Source of the DNA: Salticus scenicus
Taxonomy: Eukaryota > Arthropoda > Arachnida > Araneae > Salticidae
NCBI GenBank assembly: GCA_963930645.1
Contig: OZ005648.1
Coordinates: forward strand, 110,646,592-110,710,591
DNA: 64,000 bases
Reading direction: 5' to 3'
In this document: positions 25,556 to 37,245 of the stretch, in pieces
Numbering within the stretch: the first letter of the stretch is position 1
How the letters are laid out: every line of letters begins with the position of its first letter
Translations under genes and position numbers: made by a program
Notes under the pieces: model-generated
Told to the model about the DNA's origin: nothing
The model's input: the letters and a program-made list of their open reading frames with translations, nothing else
Databases searched by the model: none

Positions 25556-26174
25556 ACTTTCTGTGATCCATAAAAAGTAGAGAAAATATTGTGTTTTCTC
25601 TTATCCATAAAAGGTAGAGAAAATATCGTTTTAGGCTCAAATTTATTTATTTTATTTATTTATTTTTTTCTGCATACAGGGTTTGAGGTCTATTGAATCT
25701 GAAAATAAGATTTTTAGCAATTGATCTGTCGGTCTGTGAGTCTGTTACTTATATAACTCAAAAACAAATATTACCTGAAAGTCCAATCTCAATACTTTAT
25801 AAGTTTTTAGTTGTAATATTTTAAAATTTCAATATTTCAGATTTTAATTATGATTAAATTATTTTTAATACATCATTCGAAAGATATTTTAAAGGACTTT
25901 TATATTATCGGAAGTGGAATTCGAGATTACAACCAATTTACACGTTTTGAAGTGTCCTGATTAGGTTTTCTTTTGTATCTCAGCTACTAATTAAATATTT
26001 TAAATTCTAATTATGATTAAATTATTTTCAATACATCATTCGAAAGATATTTTAAAGTTCTTTTATATTATCGAAAGTGGAATTCGAGATTTCACCTTAT
26101 TTACACGTTTTAAAGTGTCCTGATAAGGTTTTATTTTGCATCTCAGCTAATTGATTTAGACTGTTCAAAACTAG
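25556..26174 (+). mobile_element. Structured repeat, type B, copy 1 (degenerate)
   Basis: It begins ACTTTCTGTGATCCATAAAAAG with partner GTAGAGAAAATATTG, and the hairpin is repeated once at about 25593-25630. A TCTGTCGGTCTGTGAGTCTG tract and two ~163-bp direct repeats follow (ATTATGATTAAATTAT near 25848 and 26010; ATTCGAAAGATATTTTAAAG in both). TACACGTTTT recurs within each unit. It may end at AAAACTAG before T (26174). Confidence 0.45.
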
Positions 26175-26184
26175 TATATGTAGG

Positions 26185-26500
26185 TTAATTAGGAGGGGCT
26201 GGAAGGATGGGGAACGAATGGGCGCGCGAAGCGCGCGTATCCCCTAACCTGTGCGCGCGCACGGGACTGCGCTGCTGAAGGCAGTGGGGACCCGGTCCGA
26301 CTTTTTACCCAATGAGAAATGAATTTTTAATTTTCTTTTCTTAAGAATAAAAGTTTGAGTTTAGAAGGAATGTGTGCGCGCAACGCATGTATATTTTCAC
26401 ACGTGCGCACGCAGCGCTCATGGTTCTGCGTTGTCGAAGGCAATGGGGACCCGGTGTGAGTTTTTACCCTATCAGAAATGATTTTTTTTTTTCAGGACTG
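26185..26500 (+). repeat. CpG-rich repeat, two diverged units
   Basis: Two units of about 160 bp each carry a GCGCGC-rich palindromic stretch (for example GCGCGCGAAGCGCGCG near 26222). GAAGGCA.TGGGGACCCGGT (26276 and 26437), a TTTTTACCC phrase and CAGAAATGA-like bases follow. A third copy lies at 27259-27392. The CpG content contrasts sharply with the AT-rich surroundings. Confidence 0.7.
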
Positions 26501-27066
26501 AGGGCCTATTAGTCTCAATCTGGGATTTTTGCGTTGTCGATTTCGATAGTTGGACATTTGTCGAAATCTAAAATTTATCGAAAATATAATTGAATAATTT
26601 GAAAACGATGTTATAATTTGAAAAAAGAAAAAATAATAAAAAGAAAAAAATAATAGTCCTCCGTCCTAAACTAAATTCTGCTTTTGCCAGAATTTCATCA
26701 AAATCTTTTATTATTATTATTATTATTGAATAAAAAGAAAAGAAAATTAATAATAATCAGTATCGTTACAAGCGATATCGAAAAAGTTTTTTTTTTTTTA
26801 ATAATTTTGAATTAGGAAATAAAAAGTGCGCGTGAAATAATATGAAATAAAAATAAGTAAAAAAATGAATTTAATGATTTAATGTTTTTGTTTTTCGGGG
26901 GCTGCTCATGCATATAAAAAATGCGTATTAAAACGAGTCGAAGAAGGAAGCGAAATAAGTATTGAATTATATTACGATAAATACGATATATAATATGATA
27001 CGATATATTAGACCTATCGTCCAGGGTTAGTAGGCATTTTCGTTGAAAGAAATAGTTTGTTCGTTC

Positions 27067-27174
27067 GGTGCAACTTGCACATTAGTCCCGTGAGGTACAA
27101 CTTTCACATTAGTCCCTTGAGGTACAACTTTCACTTTAGTCCCGTCAGGTACAACTTGCACATTCGTCCCCTTT
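27067..27174. repeat. 27-bp minisatellite, four units
   Basis: Units begin GGTRCAACTT at 27067, 27094, 27121 and 27148, exactly 27 bp apart. Each contains CACATTAGTCCC-like bases with a few substitutions. Because 27 is a multiple of three, the minus strand reads a 9-residue repeat (VVPDGTKVK-like) in one open frame. That frame runs into poly(A) and has no other coding feature, so a protein is unlikely. Confidence 0.85.
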
Positions 27175-27258
27175 AAATATAGTGACCAGCGAAGCTGGCA
27201 AAGCATTCGTTGATTCACTACCTCAATTGATTTTTTTTTTTTTTTTTTTTTTTTTATG

Positions 27259-27392
27259 GGGCACAAGGGTCAGGGAAGGAATACGCGCGCGTATCGCATG
27301 TATCCCTTAACTTGTGGCGCGCAGCGCGCACGGGGCTGCGTTGCTGAAGGCAGTGGGGACCCGGTGTGACTTTTTACCCGATCAGAAATGAT
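27259..27392 (+). repeat. CpG-rich repeat, third unit
   Basis: It matches the units at 26185-26500: GCGCGCGTATCGCATG, GGCGCGCAGCGCGC, then GCTGAAGGCAGTGGGGACCC and GACTTTTTACCC. It abuts the 5' end of the type-B element that follows. Confidence 0.7.
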
Positions 27393-27396
27393 TTTT

Positions 27397-28431
27397 ACTT
27401 TCTCTTATTACTTTCTCTTACTCATAAGGTAGAGAAAGTATTGTTTTTGGGTCAAATGTTCGAACGCGAGATTTTGTTATATTTACACGTTTTGAGGTCC
27501 CCTGAATACGAAAATCATGTTTTTAGCAAATGGTCTGTGTGTATGTCTGTGTGTGTGTCTGTCTGTTATCAGTATATCTCAAAAACAAATTATGGCAGAA
27601 AGTTCAAACTTGGTATTCTAAAATGTGTATCATATAGGGATGCTACAGTAAGCTTTTCGTTAAGATCAAGCAAATGGTTCGTGTACAGGGACAATCAAGA
27701 GAATTCTAATACATTACGTCTATGGGAGAAATTGCAGGAAAATAGAATTTAACGTCTATAGACTGCACTAAACCAAATGAAACAAATATATATTTTTTGT
27801 AATAGAGACAGTTAAGTGGAAATTTTTTTTTTTGTGTGTATGTAGGAGCCTCGCCTCCCCCCTGGGGGGAAGTCCCCCCTCGAGGGGAGTAAATTTTCAT
27901 GATGGGTATCTTTCAAAAGAGCTCGCCAATACCTTTAAAACGAATGGTTGACCCATCGATCTGCGATAATTTAAAACAAAGTTATCGATTTTTTTTACTT
28001 TTAACGAAAAAAAAAAAAAAAAAAACTTTGAAATAAATCGTACTTTTTTTTTTTAAATATTGAGAATAAAATGGACTTTTTTGGATATTTGGTGTCATAC
28101 TACTTCTTTAATATGGAAATAGTCTGCTTTATCATAAAAGATAATTTTTTTAAATAATAATTTTAATAAATTATTTTTTAAAAAGAGAAATATTTTTTAA
28201 TAACCGAATTAAATTCTATATAAATGTAGGTGCATTAATGAAACGGGGGGTTGAAGGGGGCGGTAGCCCCCTCACACAGAACTAATTATCCTATAAAAAT
28301 CTTCAGAAGCCTAATATGAATTGTTTAACATGGGTTTACATAACAGTACTCGTTATCTTACCTATTAATCTGCAACCTGTATTTATAGTATTAAATTTCA
28401 GGGTAAGAGAACGTCGCGTGAGTGACACACC
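27397..28431 (+). mobile_element. Structured repeat, type B, copy 2
   Basis: The 5' hairpin ACTTTCTCTTACTCATAAGG...GAGAAAGTATTG is preceded by a partial duplicate of its own first arm. The arm recurs at the 3' end as GTAAGAGAACGTCG, followed by GTGTGAGTGACACACC-like bases ending at 28431. The body has TACACGTTTTGAGG, a TGTGTGTCTGTCTG tract, ATATCTCAAAAACAAA, then two G/C palindromes (27856-27870 and 27876-27887) and GCTCGCCAATACC. That last part is shared with type A. GGGGGCGGTAGCCCCC forms a 6-bp hairpin near 28256. Confidence 0.7.
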
Positions 28432-28509
28432 AGATTATTTTTTTATTCTTTTCTTAAGAATGAAAGTTAGTGTTAGTGATTCATTAATTATAGTGATTCA
28501 TTTAAAAAT

Positions 28510-28540
28510 ACTGACCCACTAGCGGGCAAAGCTCGCTACT
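28510..28540. other. GC-rich motif related to 27186-27210 and 43255-43275
   Basis: CCACTAGCGGGCAAAGCTCG here, AGCGAAGCTGGCAAAGC near 27190 and CTAGCAGGCTTTGCCCGC near 43249 are variants of one motif in either orientation. Such sequences commonly mark ends of dispersed repeats. The function is unknown. Confidence 0.4.
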
Positions 28541-28689
28541 GTGCTATTATAAGTGGAAAACTATCTTTTAACTTTGAAATAATGCACTCAGCATCCATTT
28601 TGCGATTTAAAGCTTTAAATATAACATTATTCAACAATTAAAAACAATTAAAAAAAAAAAAAAAGCGTAATGCTTATTTAAAGAAGTTA

Positions 28690-28865
28690 AATGACGCAGG
28701 GTTTTTTCTCTATGAACGTTCACATTTGGCGAAAATCGCACTGTTTGGCGAAAATTTCTCAATTTGTTCTGTGCACGCTAACATAATGGAGATACGCACC
28801 CGGGATTCGAATCCATCATCTTGGAGCTGGAGGCCCTAATCATTGTGCCACCTGATAGGTATGAA
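28690..28865 (-). mobile_element. tRNA-derived SINE, family 2
   Basis: On the minus strand it reads GGTGGCACAATGATTAGGG (A-box-like), then GGATTCGAATCCC, a textbook B box, then GTGCGTATCTCCATTATG and a body with two GCGAAAATT phrases. The head is tRNA-like but lacks a clean acceptor stem. A second copy is at 25021-25200. Confidence 0.65.
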
Positions 28866-29737
28866 TACAGAAATTTCATGGTTATAGAATTTAAAAAAAA
28901 TAAAAATGTTATAGTTTTTTTTAGATCTAACAGTCAAACTCATGTGATGTATTGTCCATATGATTTTATATCCGCTATCGCATAGATTCATCTCTGTTTT
29001 TCAAAATAGCTGCAGTTAACTGGAATATAAAAATTTACAAAGCAATGAGAAATGACTAAATGTACCATAAAGTCGAGAACAAGTCATTCGATCCTTTATA
29101 TATTACTATGATCGAGTTCGAAGGGTAATTTCGTTTAGTTATTATATAACACATTGCCCTTTCTATTAGAAGATTTCCTTCCCATTATGACTAAAAAAGA
29201 TTATTTCTGAGAATGCATATAATCAGTGAATAATAATCTATAATAAACAGAACTACAGCGCTTTATATGTACCGGGATATGTAATCGTCCTCCTAATTTT
29301 TTTTATAGCTATAATCGGCCTTCATTCATGCCACCGATCAGGCATAATAAATTTTGTTTCTTTAGCTTACTTTAAAATAATTAAGAAAGGTCACAAAATT
29401 TTTATTTGTTATTAAAATCCACGTAGAACGTTCTTCAAGAAAAATTGCCTAAGTTGAAGACAAAAGTATCCCCAGTTTCAACAATGGTAAAGAGGAAATG
29501 AATGATTTAATCTTGTAAATCATAATGTGATCTGATATATTAATAAAAAGTTATAGTTAAAATAATAATAAGAAGAATAAGGATAAGAATAATGATTAAA
29601 CTAAGCATATCAACCAAAGAAAAATTTTCAAGATTACAATTTCATTGGGGAAAAGAAAACTTTCTGTAATTTTTGACATATAGTATGAAAATACTGTGTA
29701 AATATAATAATCAAAAAATCATTTTTATTTGTATTGT
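28866..29737. other. Non-coding AT-rich spacer
   Basis: No gene or recognisable repeat seen. Confidence 0.6.
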
Positions 29738-30498
29738 TACTTTCTTCTATATTCAATAGAAGAAACTATTGGTTTCTACAAAAAAATTTCGGTTTTCGAT
29801 GGATTTACACGTTTTGAGAGGTCTAGAACACGATTTGAAGACTTATAGAAAATGTCTGTCTGTGTGTATGTAACAAAACATTTTTGCTAACTGTATATCA
29901 GGAATGACTGCACAGAGTTTTATAAAAATTGATATACTGTTCCACTTTTACATAAGTTAGTGCCTATCAACTTTTGATGAAAACCTCCCAACAGGTGGCG
30001 CTGCCATTCTATTTTTTCTAAATTTCTAACTTGACAGTATAGGGCAAAATTTCCTTTAAATGTGCACTATGAGAATTATTTTCAACGAATTATTATGAAA
30101 AAAAAAAGTTTATAATAGTAAAAGGCAACTTGGAAAATGTTTAATCCCCCCTCTCGTAGGAGGAAGTCCCTTCCCTTGAAATGGGAAAATTTTCTATATG
30201 AGTATATCTTTCAAAAGAATTCGTCCATACATTTAAAACGAATGGTTAAACTATAGATCTGTAATAATTTAAAACAAAGTTTTTTTTCCCCTAACAGCAA
30301 AAAAAAAAAAATGTTAGTAGGAGATCTACTTTCTTTGTACATTAAGTGTTATTCTTCTATGGGAAAAAAAGTCGCCTGCATTTGTCATGAAAAATAATTT
30401 TATTTTATTTTATTATTTTTATTTATTTATTTATTTCACTGAGTGAATTGGTATAAGAAATTATAGAAGAAAGTTCTGTGATGGCGACAACATACTAG
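29738..30498 (+). mobile_element. Structured repeat, type A, copy 2 (best preserved)
   Basis: The 5' hairpin TACTTTCTTCTATATTCAAT...AGAAGAAAC opens the element, then GGATTTACACGTTTTGAGAG and a TGTCTGTCTGTGTG tract. One internal unit carries CCAACAGGTGGCGCTGCC (29988-30005). A shared G/C body segment follows, then the 3' arm ATAGAAGAAAGTTCTGTGAT and ACAACATACTAG before T. It has no coding capacity. Confidence 0.75.
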
Positions 30499-31940
30499 TT
30501 ATATACATATACGTGTGTGTGTGTGTGTGTATAATTACTATTTTTAACTTAGCTATCATCTAAAACCTAATCTTAATTCATTTACATAAAATTCATAGTA
30601 TCAGATACAGAATCTTCAAGAACGTTGTAAGTCATGCAACAGTTTTATCTAAAACTTTAGAGGAGAATTAAATTGGACTTCGAATTGCTTAACAACTGTA
30701 AGACAGAAAATAAGCAAATTAATTAATTACTACATGACTATTACTTTAGAAATAGTTAAAACGTTTAAAAAATAATAATGAGTACACTACTCAGTAATCT
30801 AATAAAAATTTCCAAATTTAAATTTTTTATTTTAAAAAGTTTTCTTTATTTTTTATTTTATTTTATTTACAATCGAAAAATTCAGAAAATATTTTTTCTT
30901 CTTCTGTAAAACAAATAATTTTACTATAGTAACGCGCCTTTTACATATGTTAGTACCAGAGTTATGAAGGCAGTTTCTGTTTTTAGTGATTAGTCAAGAA
31001 TTTTAAAACCCAAATGATTTTTATGATAAGCATAATTTTTTCAAAATAATTTTAAATTCTGAACAATTTTTACATTAATTACTCACACGGGAGGCCATAA
31101 TTTTTTTCAAAGCTAACATGAGAAAAGGGTTTGTATAAAAGATACTTTAGGGCAAAAGAAATTTCAAATACCATGCAATAAGAAAATGTTAACTTTGAGA
31201 TAATAAAATTCTTTCATCTTTTCTACATCGTACGTTATATATAAATTTCCAGTATATTAAGTTGAAAAAAAAAAAAAAACAGTTTTACGAACTCCAAAAA
31301 ACTACTTGTTATATAACAGCAAGGTCATTATAATAAGATTGTCCTCTATAGTTATATATAAAATATAACATGTACTTCAAATCTGTTAGTTTTATCCACC
31401 GATGCTCAAAGAATAGAAATCTGATTTCTTTTTCATTAATTCCTACAACTCCAAACTATCTCCTGCTCCATGGAATCGGGAGTCTGGGAGCTTTTTATTT
31501 TTCTCGCCAACTGACTACTACAGTGTCTGTCTCTTTCTGGATGACTTTCCGGAGTCGTCGATAATCTATTTCGAGAAAAAGGGGCGAAAAGGACTGGATG
31601 GGGGCCAAGGCGCTCAACACCATGCCAAAAGCCTTTTGCCTCTGGACACGTGTTGTGATACAACAGTCCCTTTTAATATTTATAAAATATTTGTAATTCA
31701 AAATTAATAATAATAATAATAAGGTATATTGTGTGTTAATAGCAATGAGTGGTTAAATTTAATACGATGATGCATAATTGGATATGTGAAATGATTAATT
31801 TCAGTTCATTCATACTGATTTTTTCTTATAAGTTCTTATGTTTAATTCTTTAAAATTTACGTTAGATGCTAAAGTGAAATATACATAAGAATAATTGTTT
31901 TTTCAAGGTCAATTATCATTATTTCTTTATATAATTTTTT
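30499..31940. other. Non-coding region with a GC-richer island
   Basis: AT-rich overall, with a (TG)n tract near 30511. At about 31440-31665 the base composition rises. Both strands have short open frames without recognisable domains. The island might be an old exon, a pseudogene or a repeat fragment; I cannot decide. Confidence 0.4.
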
Positions 31941-32125
31941 GTAATGTCGTGGGCACCCACGGACTTCCTTCTATATTTTTCCATATAAATTTACTCTGTA
32001 AAAAGTAATTTATTAAAATTATTACTTATTAAAATCATCTTCCGTGATGAATCCAGACGATTTTCTTTCTACAGAAACAGTAAACTAAACATCCACAGAA
32101 AGACAATTTTATTTTCTATAAGACA

Positions 32126-32162
<37 letters not shown>

Positions 32163-33246
32163 TGAAAAAAATCGATAACTGCATTTTAAATTATCGTAGA
32201 TGGACGGTTCAACCATTCATATTTTAAAGATATTGACGAGCTCTTTTAAAAGACACCTATAGTAAAAATTTGGTCTCCTGAGGGTTGGGGTGGACTTCCA
32301 CCCTGGAGGAGAAATGATGCTCCTATGTATACAAATAAACTTTTCCCAATTGACTATCACTATTATAAATCATTCTTTTCATTTCATAATGATTATTAAA
32401 ATGTAGTTCTCTTTGAGTACATTTATGTGAAATTTCATCCTATACCGCCATGTTAAAAATTTAGAAAAAGTGGAATGGCAACGCCACCTGATGGATAATT
32501 TTCACGAAAAATTGATAGGCGCTAATTTATGTTTAACTAACTGAAATTTATCTAATTTTCTCAATTTGTAAATTCTTGTATTTTTATTTATTTTATTTTA
32601 TTTTACTTTATTTTATTTTATCTTTATTATTGTTTTAATTTTTATTTTTAAAACTCAGTACTTGGTTGCCTGTACTGCTGCTGATTAGCAGAAAGATCTG
32701 ATATCACTACAGCTGCCCCTTGTCGCGTGAGGGAATACTCCCTGGCAACTGAAGTCAACCTACTTTTTCTTGATGAACTTTTTTCACCAGTTCTTCATGC
32801 ACAGCATTAACCGTAGTCAGCATGCCAACTGTCGCGTGGAACCGGCTGGGTTCGGCATGCTGACCAACTTTGTTTTGTAATTTTTTTTTTTTTTTATTTT
32901 TTTTTTTTTTTTATCCTCCTGCGTGCAGGGGGGTCTTCTCGGGACAGCCCTACGGGGACTTCGGTCCTCGTATAGCTCAACACTGCTCTGCGAGCGGTGA
33001 GCCGGGGCTGTTCCCCTGTTCAAGGTTTATGTCAAGGGCAACTACATACCAATTTGTATAAAATTCTGTGCAGTAGTTCCAGAGATACAGTTGCCACAAA
33101 ATTTTATCACACACACAGACAGACATATTCTAAAAATGGTCAAATCGTGTTCCGCACTTCTCAAAACGTGTAAATACATCAAATAAGAAAAAGTTAGAAA
33201 TTTTTACGAAACCGGTACTTTCTTCTACTGAATGTAGAAGAAAGTA
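31940..33246 (-). mobile_element. Structured repeat, type A, copy 3, interrupted
   Basis: Minus-strand copy. Its 5' hairpin is TACTTTCTTCTAC...GTAGAAGAAAGTA at 33216-33246. Its 3' end lies near 31940-31962 (degenerate ACTTCCTTCTATA). The internal unit is the reverse complement of CCATCAGGTGGCGTTGCC (32477-32494). The element is split by the insertion at 32533-33025. Confidence 0.65.
32533..33025. mobile_element. GC-rich insertion inside the type-A repeat
   Basis: Comparison with copy 2 shows an extra ~493 bp bounded by TTTATGT direct repeats (32526-32532 and 33026-33032). It contains an 11-bp perfect hairpin, GTCAGCATGCC/GGCATGCTGAC, at 32816-32864. A poly(T) run and a GC-rich segment with ACGGGGACTTCGGTCCTCG follow. 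It may be a retroposon or SINE of unknown family, possibly composite. Confidence 0.5.
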
Positions 33247-33749
33247 AAAAGGCACACAAGCTCGTACACATCTATCTTTATATATATATGTGTGTGTGTG
33301 TACATATTTACGTATAATTTTAACATAGGCATATAATGTGAAGGATAGAAAAATTTCAAATATTTTAATTATCTTTTAAAAAACTTTCTTCATTGTTATT
33401 TACTTGCATGTTTTCTTCATATTGTAAATTGTAAACTACATTCAAAATCAACATTTTAAAGAAATTTTGAGGATAGAAATATATATACTTACCCAGAGTT
33501 TTAATAGCTGAGCACATAAATATTCCGTAATTATCTATCTACTGAACCTATTTTATAAGATTGTTGGCTTTATTAAGTTTATAAAGTTTTTATTAAGTTG
33601 GCTTTATTAAGTTGGCTTAATTAAGTTGCAGCTTTGCAACATTCAGTTTGTAAGAACTTCTAAGACAGACAGAATTATGCATTTATTTCACTCTGTTTAA
33701 AGTAACTCAAAATAACACTGCGCTGAAAAAAAAAAAAAAAAAAAATCGA
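33247..33749. other. Non-coding AT-rich spacer
   Basis: A short (TG)n tract near 33290, repeated TTATTAAGTTGGC phrases near 33570-33625, and poly(A). No gene. Confidence 0.6.
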
Positions 33750-33947
33750 GCCCTGATACCATTCCTGCTGATTCTTATGTAAAATGACCTCCTGAATCCG
33801 AATATGACCACATTTTGCCCCATCACCCACCGTTTTCTCGAAACACCATCCCCTCCCTCAATTTTTATCACTCTTCGGTAATTTTATGGCCAAGAATTTG
33901 ATTTGGAGAATGAAAAATAATTATTTTAACACTTAAAACAAATTTAT

Positions 33948-33978
<31 letters not shown>

Positions 33979-34262
33979 ATATATAATAATAAACGTAATT
34001 CCTAACTTTAGTGTCAAATCTCCCTAAATTTTCCCCTTGCTGCAAATGTTCCTGTTTTAGAATTTTTCACTTCTGTAGCCCCTCAGAAGATATATAACAG
34101 TTAAAATAATCCTTTCCTCAACTACAAATAAAATTTATAGCCATAAAATTACCGAAAATTGGTAAAAATAGAGGGTGTCCCTAAAACACGGTGGGTGATA
34201 GGGCAAAATAGGTATCATATTCGGATTCAGGAGGTCATTTTGCAAAAAATGGTGTCGGGGGC
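33750..34262. mobile_element. Foldback element, 513 bp
   Basis: The arms are imperfect inverted repeats. GACCTCCTGAATCCGAATAT (near 33786) pairs with ATTCGGATTCAGGAGGTC (near 34220). CCCCATCACCCACCG also has a partner, and TAATTTTATGGCCA pairs with TGGCCATAAAATTA-like bases. The centre contains (TA)n. No coding capacity. Confidence 0.7.
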
Positions 34263-35691
34263 TGATTTTCATGCAGAGCAATGTAATTAAAGTACATTTT
34301 TAAAATTATCTCTTTCTCTCTCTCTTTTATATTTTCTTTCTTTCAAAGAAGCAAAGGGATCTACTGAATAATCTTTATATCTTCTTCTATACTTCTTCCA
34401 GCAGGTATAAGGTTGACTTCGCCATCGATTGGTGTATTAGATTAGACTGAGTTTAAAATTGGCGTGTATAACAGTTGTGTTAAGAACTGTAGATTAAAAA
34501 ATAAAAGCGTTTGAGGGTTTGCCATTTACACCATCTTCAATTGTTTTCCTACCCCTTTTTAGTACACATGTACACTGATTTCCGAAAGTCAAGTGACAAC
34601 CTATATTTTATTTTCTTTCTCTAATTTTGTTTTATTTATTTATTTATTTTTAAGCAAATAAACACGCGTATATATGGAAGTTTGATGGCTTTTTTTGTTA
34701 TTAAATTATTATTTTAGTTTTATATTACTTTGATATCCGGAATAATTTGTAAACTCATACTAAAAAGTTTTTTTTTTTCTTTTTTTTTTTTTTTAAGTTC
34801 ATTTTTGAAGAAGAAAAAATGAATGATTTTAGAAAAGAAAACTAAATGAAAGATGTTGTTGAGGATGCATTTTTAGTTAGATAAGGATAGACTTGCTTTC
34901 AAATTTTAAATTGTAACTGGCTTTCTTTTCATTGGTTCACTTTTATTACCTAAAATGTGAAAGAAAAAAAAAAGCTGAGGAGTGAATATTGTTTTTTTTT
35001 CTGTCTTATCCTTATTTCGATAAAATCACTGCAGATTTTACATATATGCAAAAGCACGGAAGAGACATCGAGAAAAAAGTTAATGATAAACAATTTTATA
35101 ATAAACATCTCATCCAGATTTCATCATCGTATGCAGATGAGAGGAGGGTATTATGAAATACCATTTACATTTCTTAAAATAACTTTACTTGTTTTTAATA
35201 AAACCCCCCAAATTCATGATAAGTACTTTGTGTAATTATTTGTAATGAATTGTCAATGAAAAAAAATTCCAAATTTTTTTTTTTTTTTTTTTTTTTTGCT
35301 GTTATAAAAAGTTTACTTTAAAAAATAGTTACAAATGGAGTTTAATATGGAATAGGTGGTTTAAACTGTTTAAACCGTAGAAAAACTAATTAGACTTCAT
35401 AAAATCATCTTCGGAGAATTTTCTGTGACAGAAGATACATTCAGCGCCTTTATTTTCTGATTCTTTAGTTGATACAAGAAGTCAGTTTCAGATGATACCA
35501 TGAAATACCTTGTATTCCATAATACTCGACACGCCATCTTTGAAAATAAACTTTTAAAGTGATGGACAAAATATTTGCAGCTAAAAAACGATCAACGTAT
35601 GACAAAATACAATTCTTTGAGCATGCATTATGCTTAACATCAATTTTTAAACCTCATGTGTACTAGTAAGTTTAAATGTTTGAAAACGTAC
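34263..35691. other. Non-coding AT-rich spacer
   Basis: A longer open frame on the plus strand (34957-35235) has AT-driven composition and no domain. I treat it as chance. Nothing else recognised. Confidence 0.5.
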
Positions 35692-35808
35692 CTGCAAAAA
35701 CTCTTGAAAATCACAAAACATACTTTGTTCTATAGAGAATGATATGACAGCAACAAGCGGTTGCTTCTTACTGTATTGCTTCATGGGAATCCTTCTTGAG
35801 TAATTCAT
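35692..35808 (-). CDS. Candidate first coding exon of an unidentified gene
   Basis: On the minus strand, an ATG at 35808-35806 opens 39 codons ending exactly at CAG|GTACGT (donor GT at 35691-35690), an excellent 5' splice site. The peptide begins MNYSRRIPMKQYSKKQPLVA and continues through VISFSIEQSMFCDFQEFLQ, with balanced codon use unlike the AT-rich chance frames around it. An in-frame stop lies 27 bases upstream of the ATG, so either this is the first exon or an acceptor lies in between. I see no domain and found no second exon. Chance is a real alternative. Confidence 0.3.
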
Positions 35809-36875
35809 AGTATTTTGAAGAGATAGCAGCGCCAATCAGAGCCGAAACCTCGGTATTCCATATTTCCCAACTATTCCATAATACCCTCATCTCCTCTCTC
35901 TATATATATCTTTTAAGTTATTCATATAAAAATAATCTGGTGTGGCACTCACTCAACTTCCTTTTACCTTGCATTTCAATACTATAAAGACAAATTGCAG
36001 ATTAAGGAGTAAGATAACAAGTATTGCATAAGTAGTAACCTACGTTAAAAAAAAATTAAACTAGGTTTAGGAACAGTTTTATTTGACATACAATTGTGTA
36101 TGAGGAGGCCTACTGTCCCCATCAATCCCCCCCTCCCCCGTTTAGATATAGTACGTACATTCATATAAAATCCAAGACTGTTAGCTGTTATTAAATTTAA
36201 TATTTATTTCAAACTCTTATGGGAACTTTCCCCCGCACCACTAATTGAAGTTTATTAACCTTGGTGAAACTTTTCAAGTAGAAACCTCATATCATCAAAA
36301 AAACTCATTTGAGGTTAAAACAATATGAGTTTAAAACCTCATATTGTTTTAAAATACAACATTTAAATTGTCGGCAATAATATGTTTTTAAGTTACGCTG
36401 GTAACAGACATACACAAAGATCAACTGTTAAAAACTTGACTTTAGTATTCAGGAAATTTCAAAACGCATAAGCATACAAAAAAAAAAAAAAAAAAGTGCT
36501 AAAAATTTAACGTAAAAAAATACTTTATTTACCATATGGATATGAGAAATTGATTTTCATTCCTGAGCAGATTTCCTGGGCATAATAAAATATAGTAAAC
36601 GCTTCCACCAATTGCATTCAACAGAAAAGAATGTTTTCGTTCAATTGTGTGTAGTCCTGTATCTTTTATAAATTATGTACACACTGTATTGTGCAATTAA
36701 ATATAGTCTATTAATACACAGCACAGCCTAAAATACACTCTTCATGCAATTTCTAACTATAACCCTACTATATTCTAGTTTTTGGCATAGCCCTGTAAAA
36801 GAATGGTAAATGATTTTCATACCATATTCCACTCGAAACATGCTTTTATGCTTGTAAGAAATATGTGTTCATTTC
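35809..36875. other. Non-coding AT-rich spacer
   Basis: A short inverted phrase near 36283-36355 (AACCTCATAT twice, with TTTTAAAACAATATGAG-like bases) is the only structure noted. Confidence 0.5.
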
Positions 36876-37245
36876 ATTTTGTTTATTGCAGCCTATATAA
36901 AACTATGCCCACTAGGAATTTCGTCCATAGATTTAACATATTGGAATTCTGTTATATGTCCCTGTACAGTGTACACGCTTGATCTCTTTAAAAAGTTTAG
37001 TGCATTCCTATATGGTACATTATTTTAAAGATGGTACAGATTTAAAATACCGAATTTGAACTTCCTGCTACATATGTTCTTGAGCTATGTTGATAACACA
37101 CACACACACGCACATACAAACAGACAGAGAGTGACCAATCCCTAAACATCTGTTTTTCGGATCCAGGGCACCTAGAATCATGTAAATACAACAAAAACTC
37201 AATTTCGAAAATTTGACCCGAAAACAATATTTTCTCTTCCATAAA
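36876..37245 (-). mobile_element. Structured repeat, type B, partial copy
   Basis: This is the reverse complement of the first ~370 bp of the type-B element at 27410: hairpin remnant TATTTTCTCTTCCATA, a TTTGACCCGAAAACAATA phrase, a CACACACACG tract and CCTGTACAGTGTACACG. The 3' half is missing. Confidence 0.65.

Noticed and set aside
27056..27175. CRISPR-like array of short direct repeats
   Set aside because: Units are contiguous 27-bp minisatellite repeats without unique spacers, in eukaryotic-type DNA.
27366..27752. 128-residue plus-strand frame
   Set aside because: It lies wholly within the type-B repeat. A homologous frame in the copy at 41565 differs in reading and length, so the frame is not conserved.
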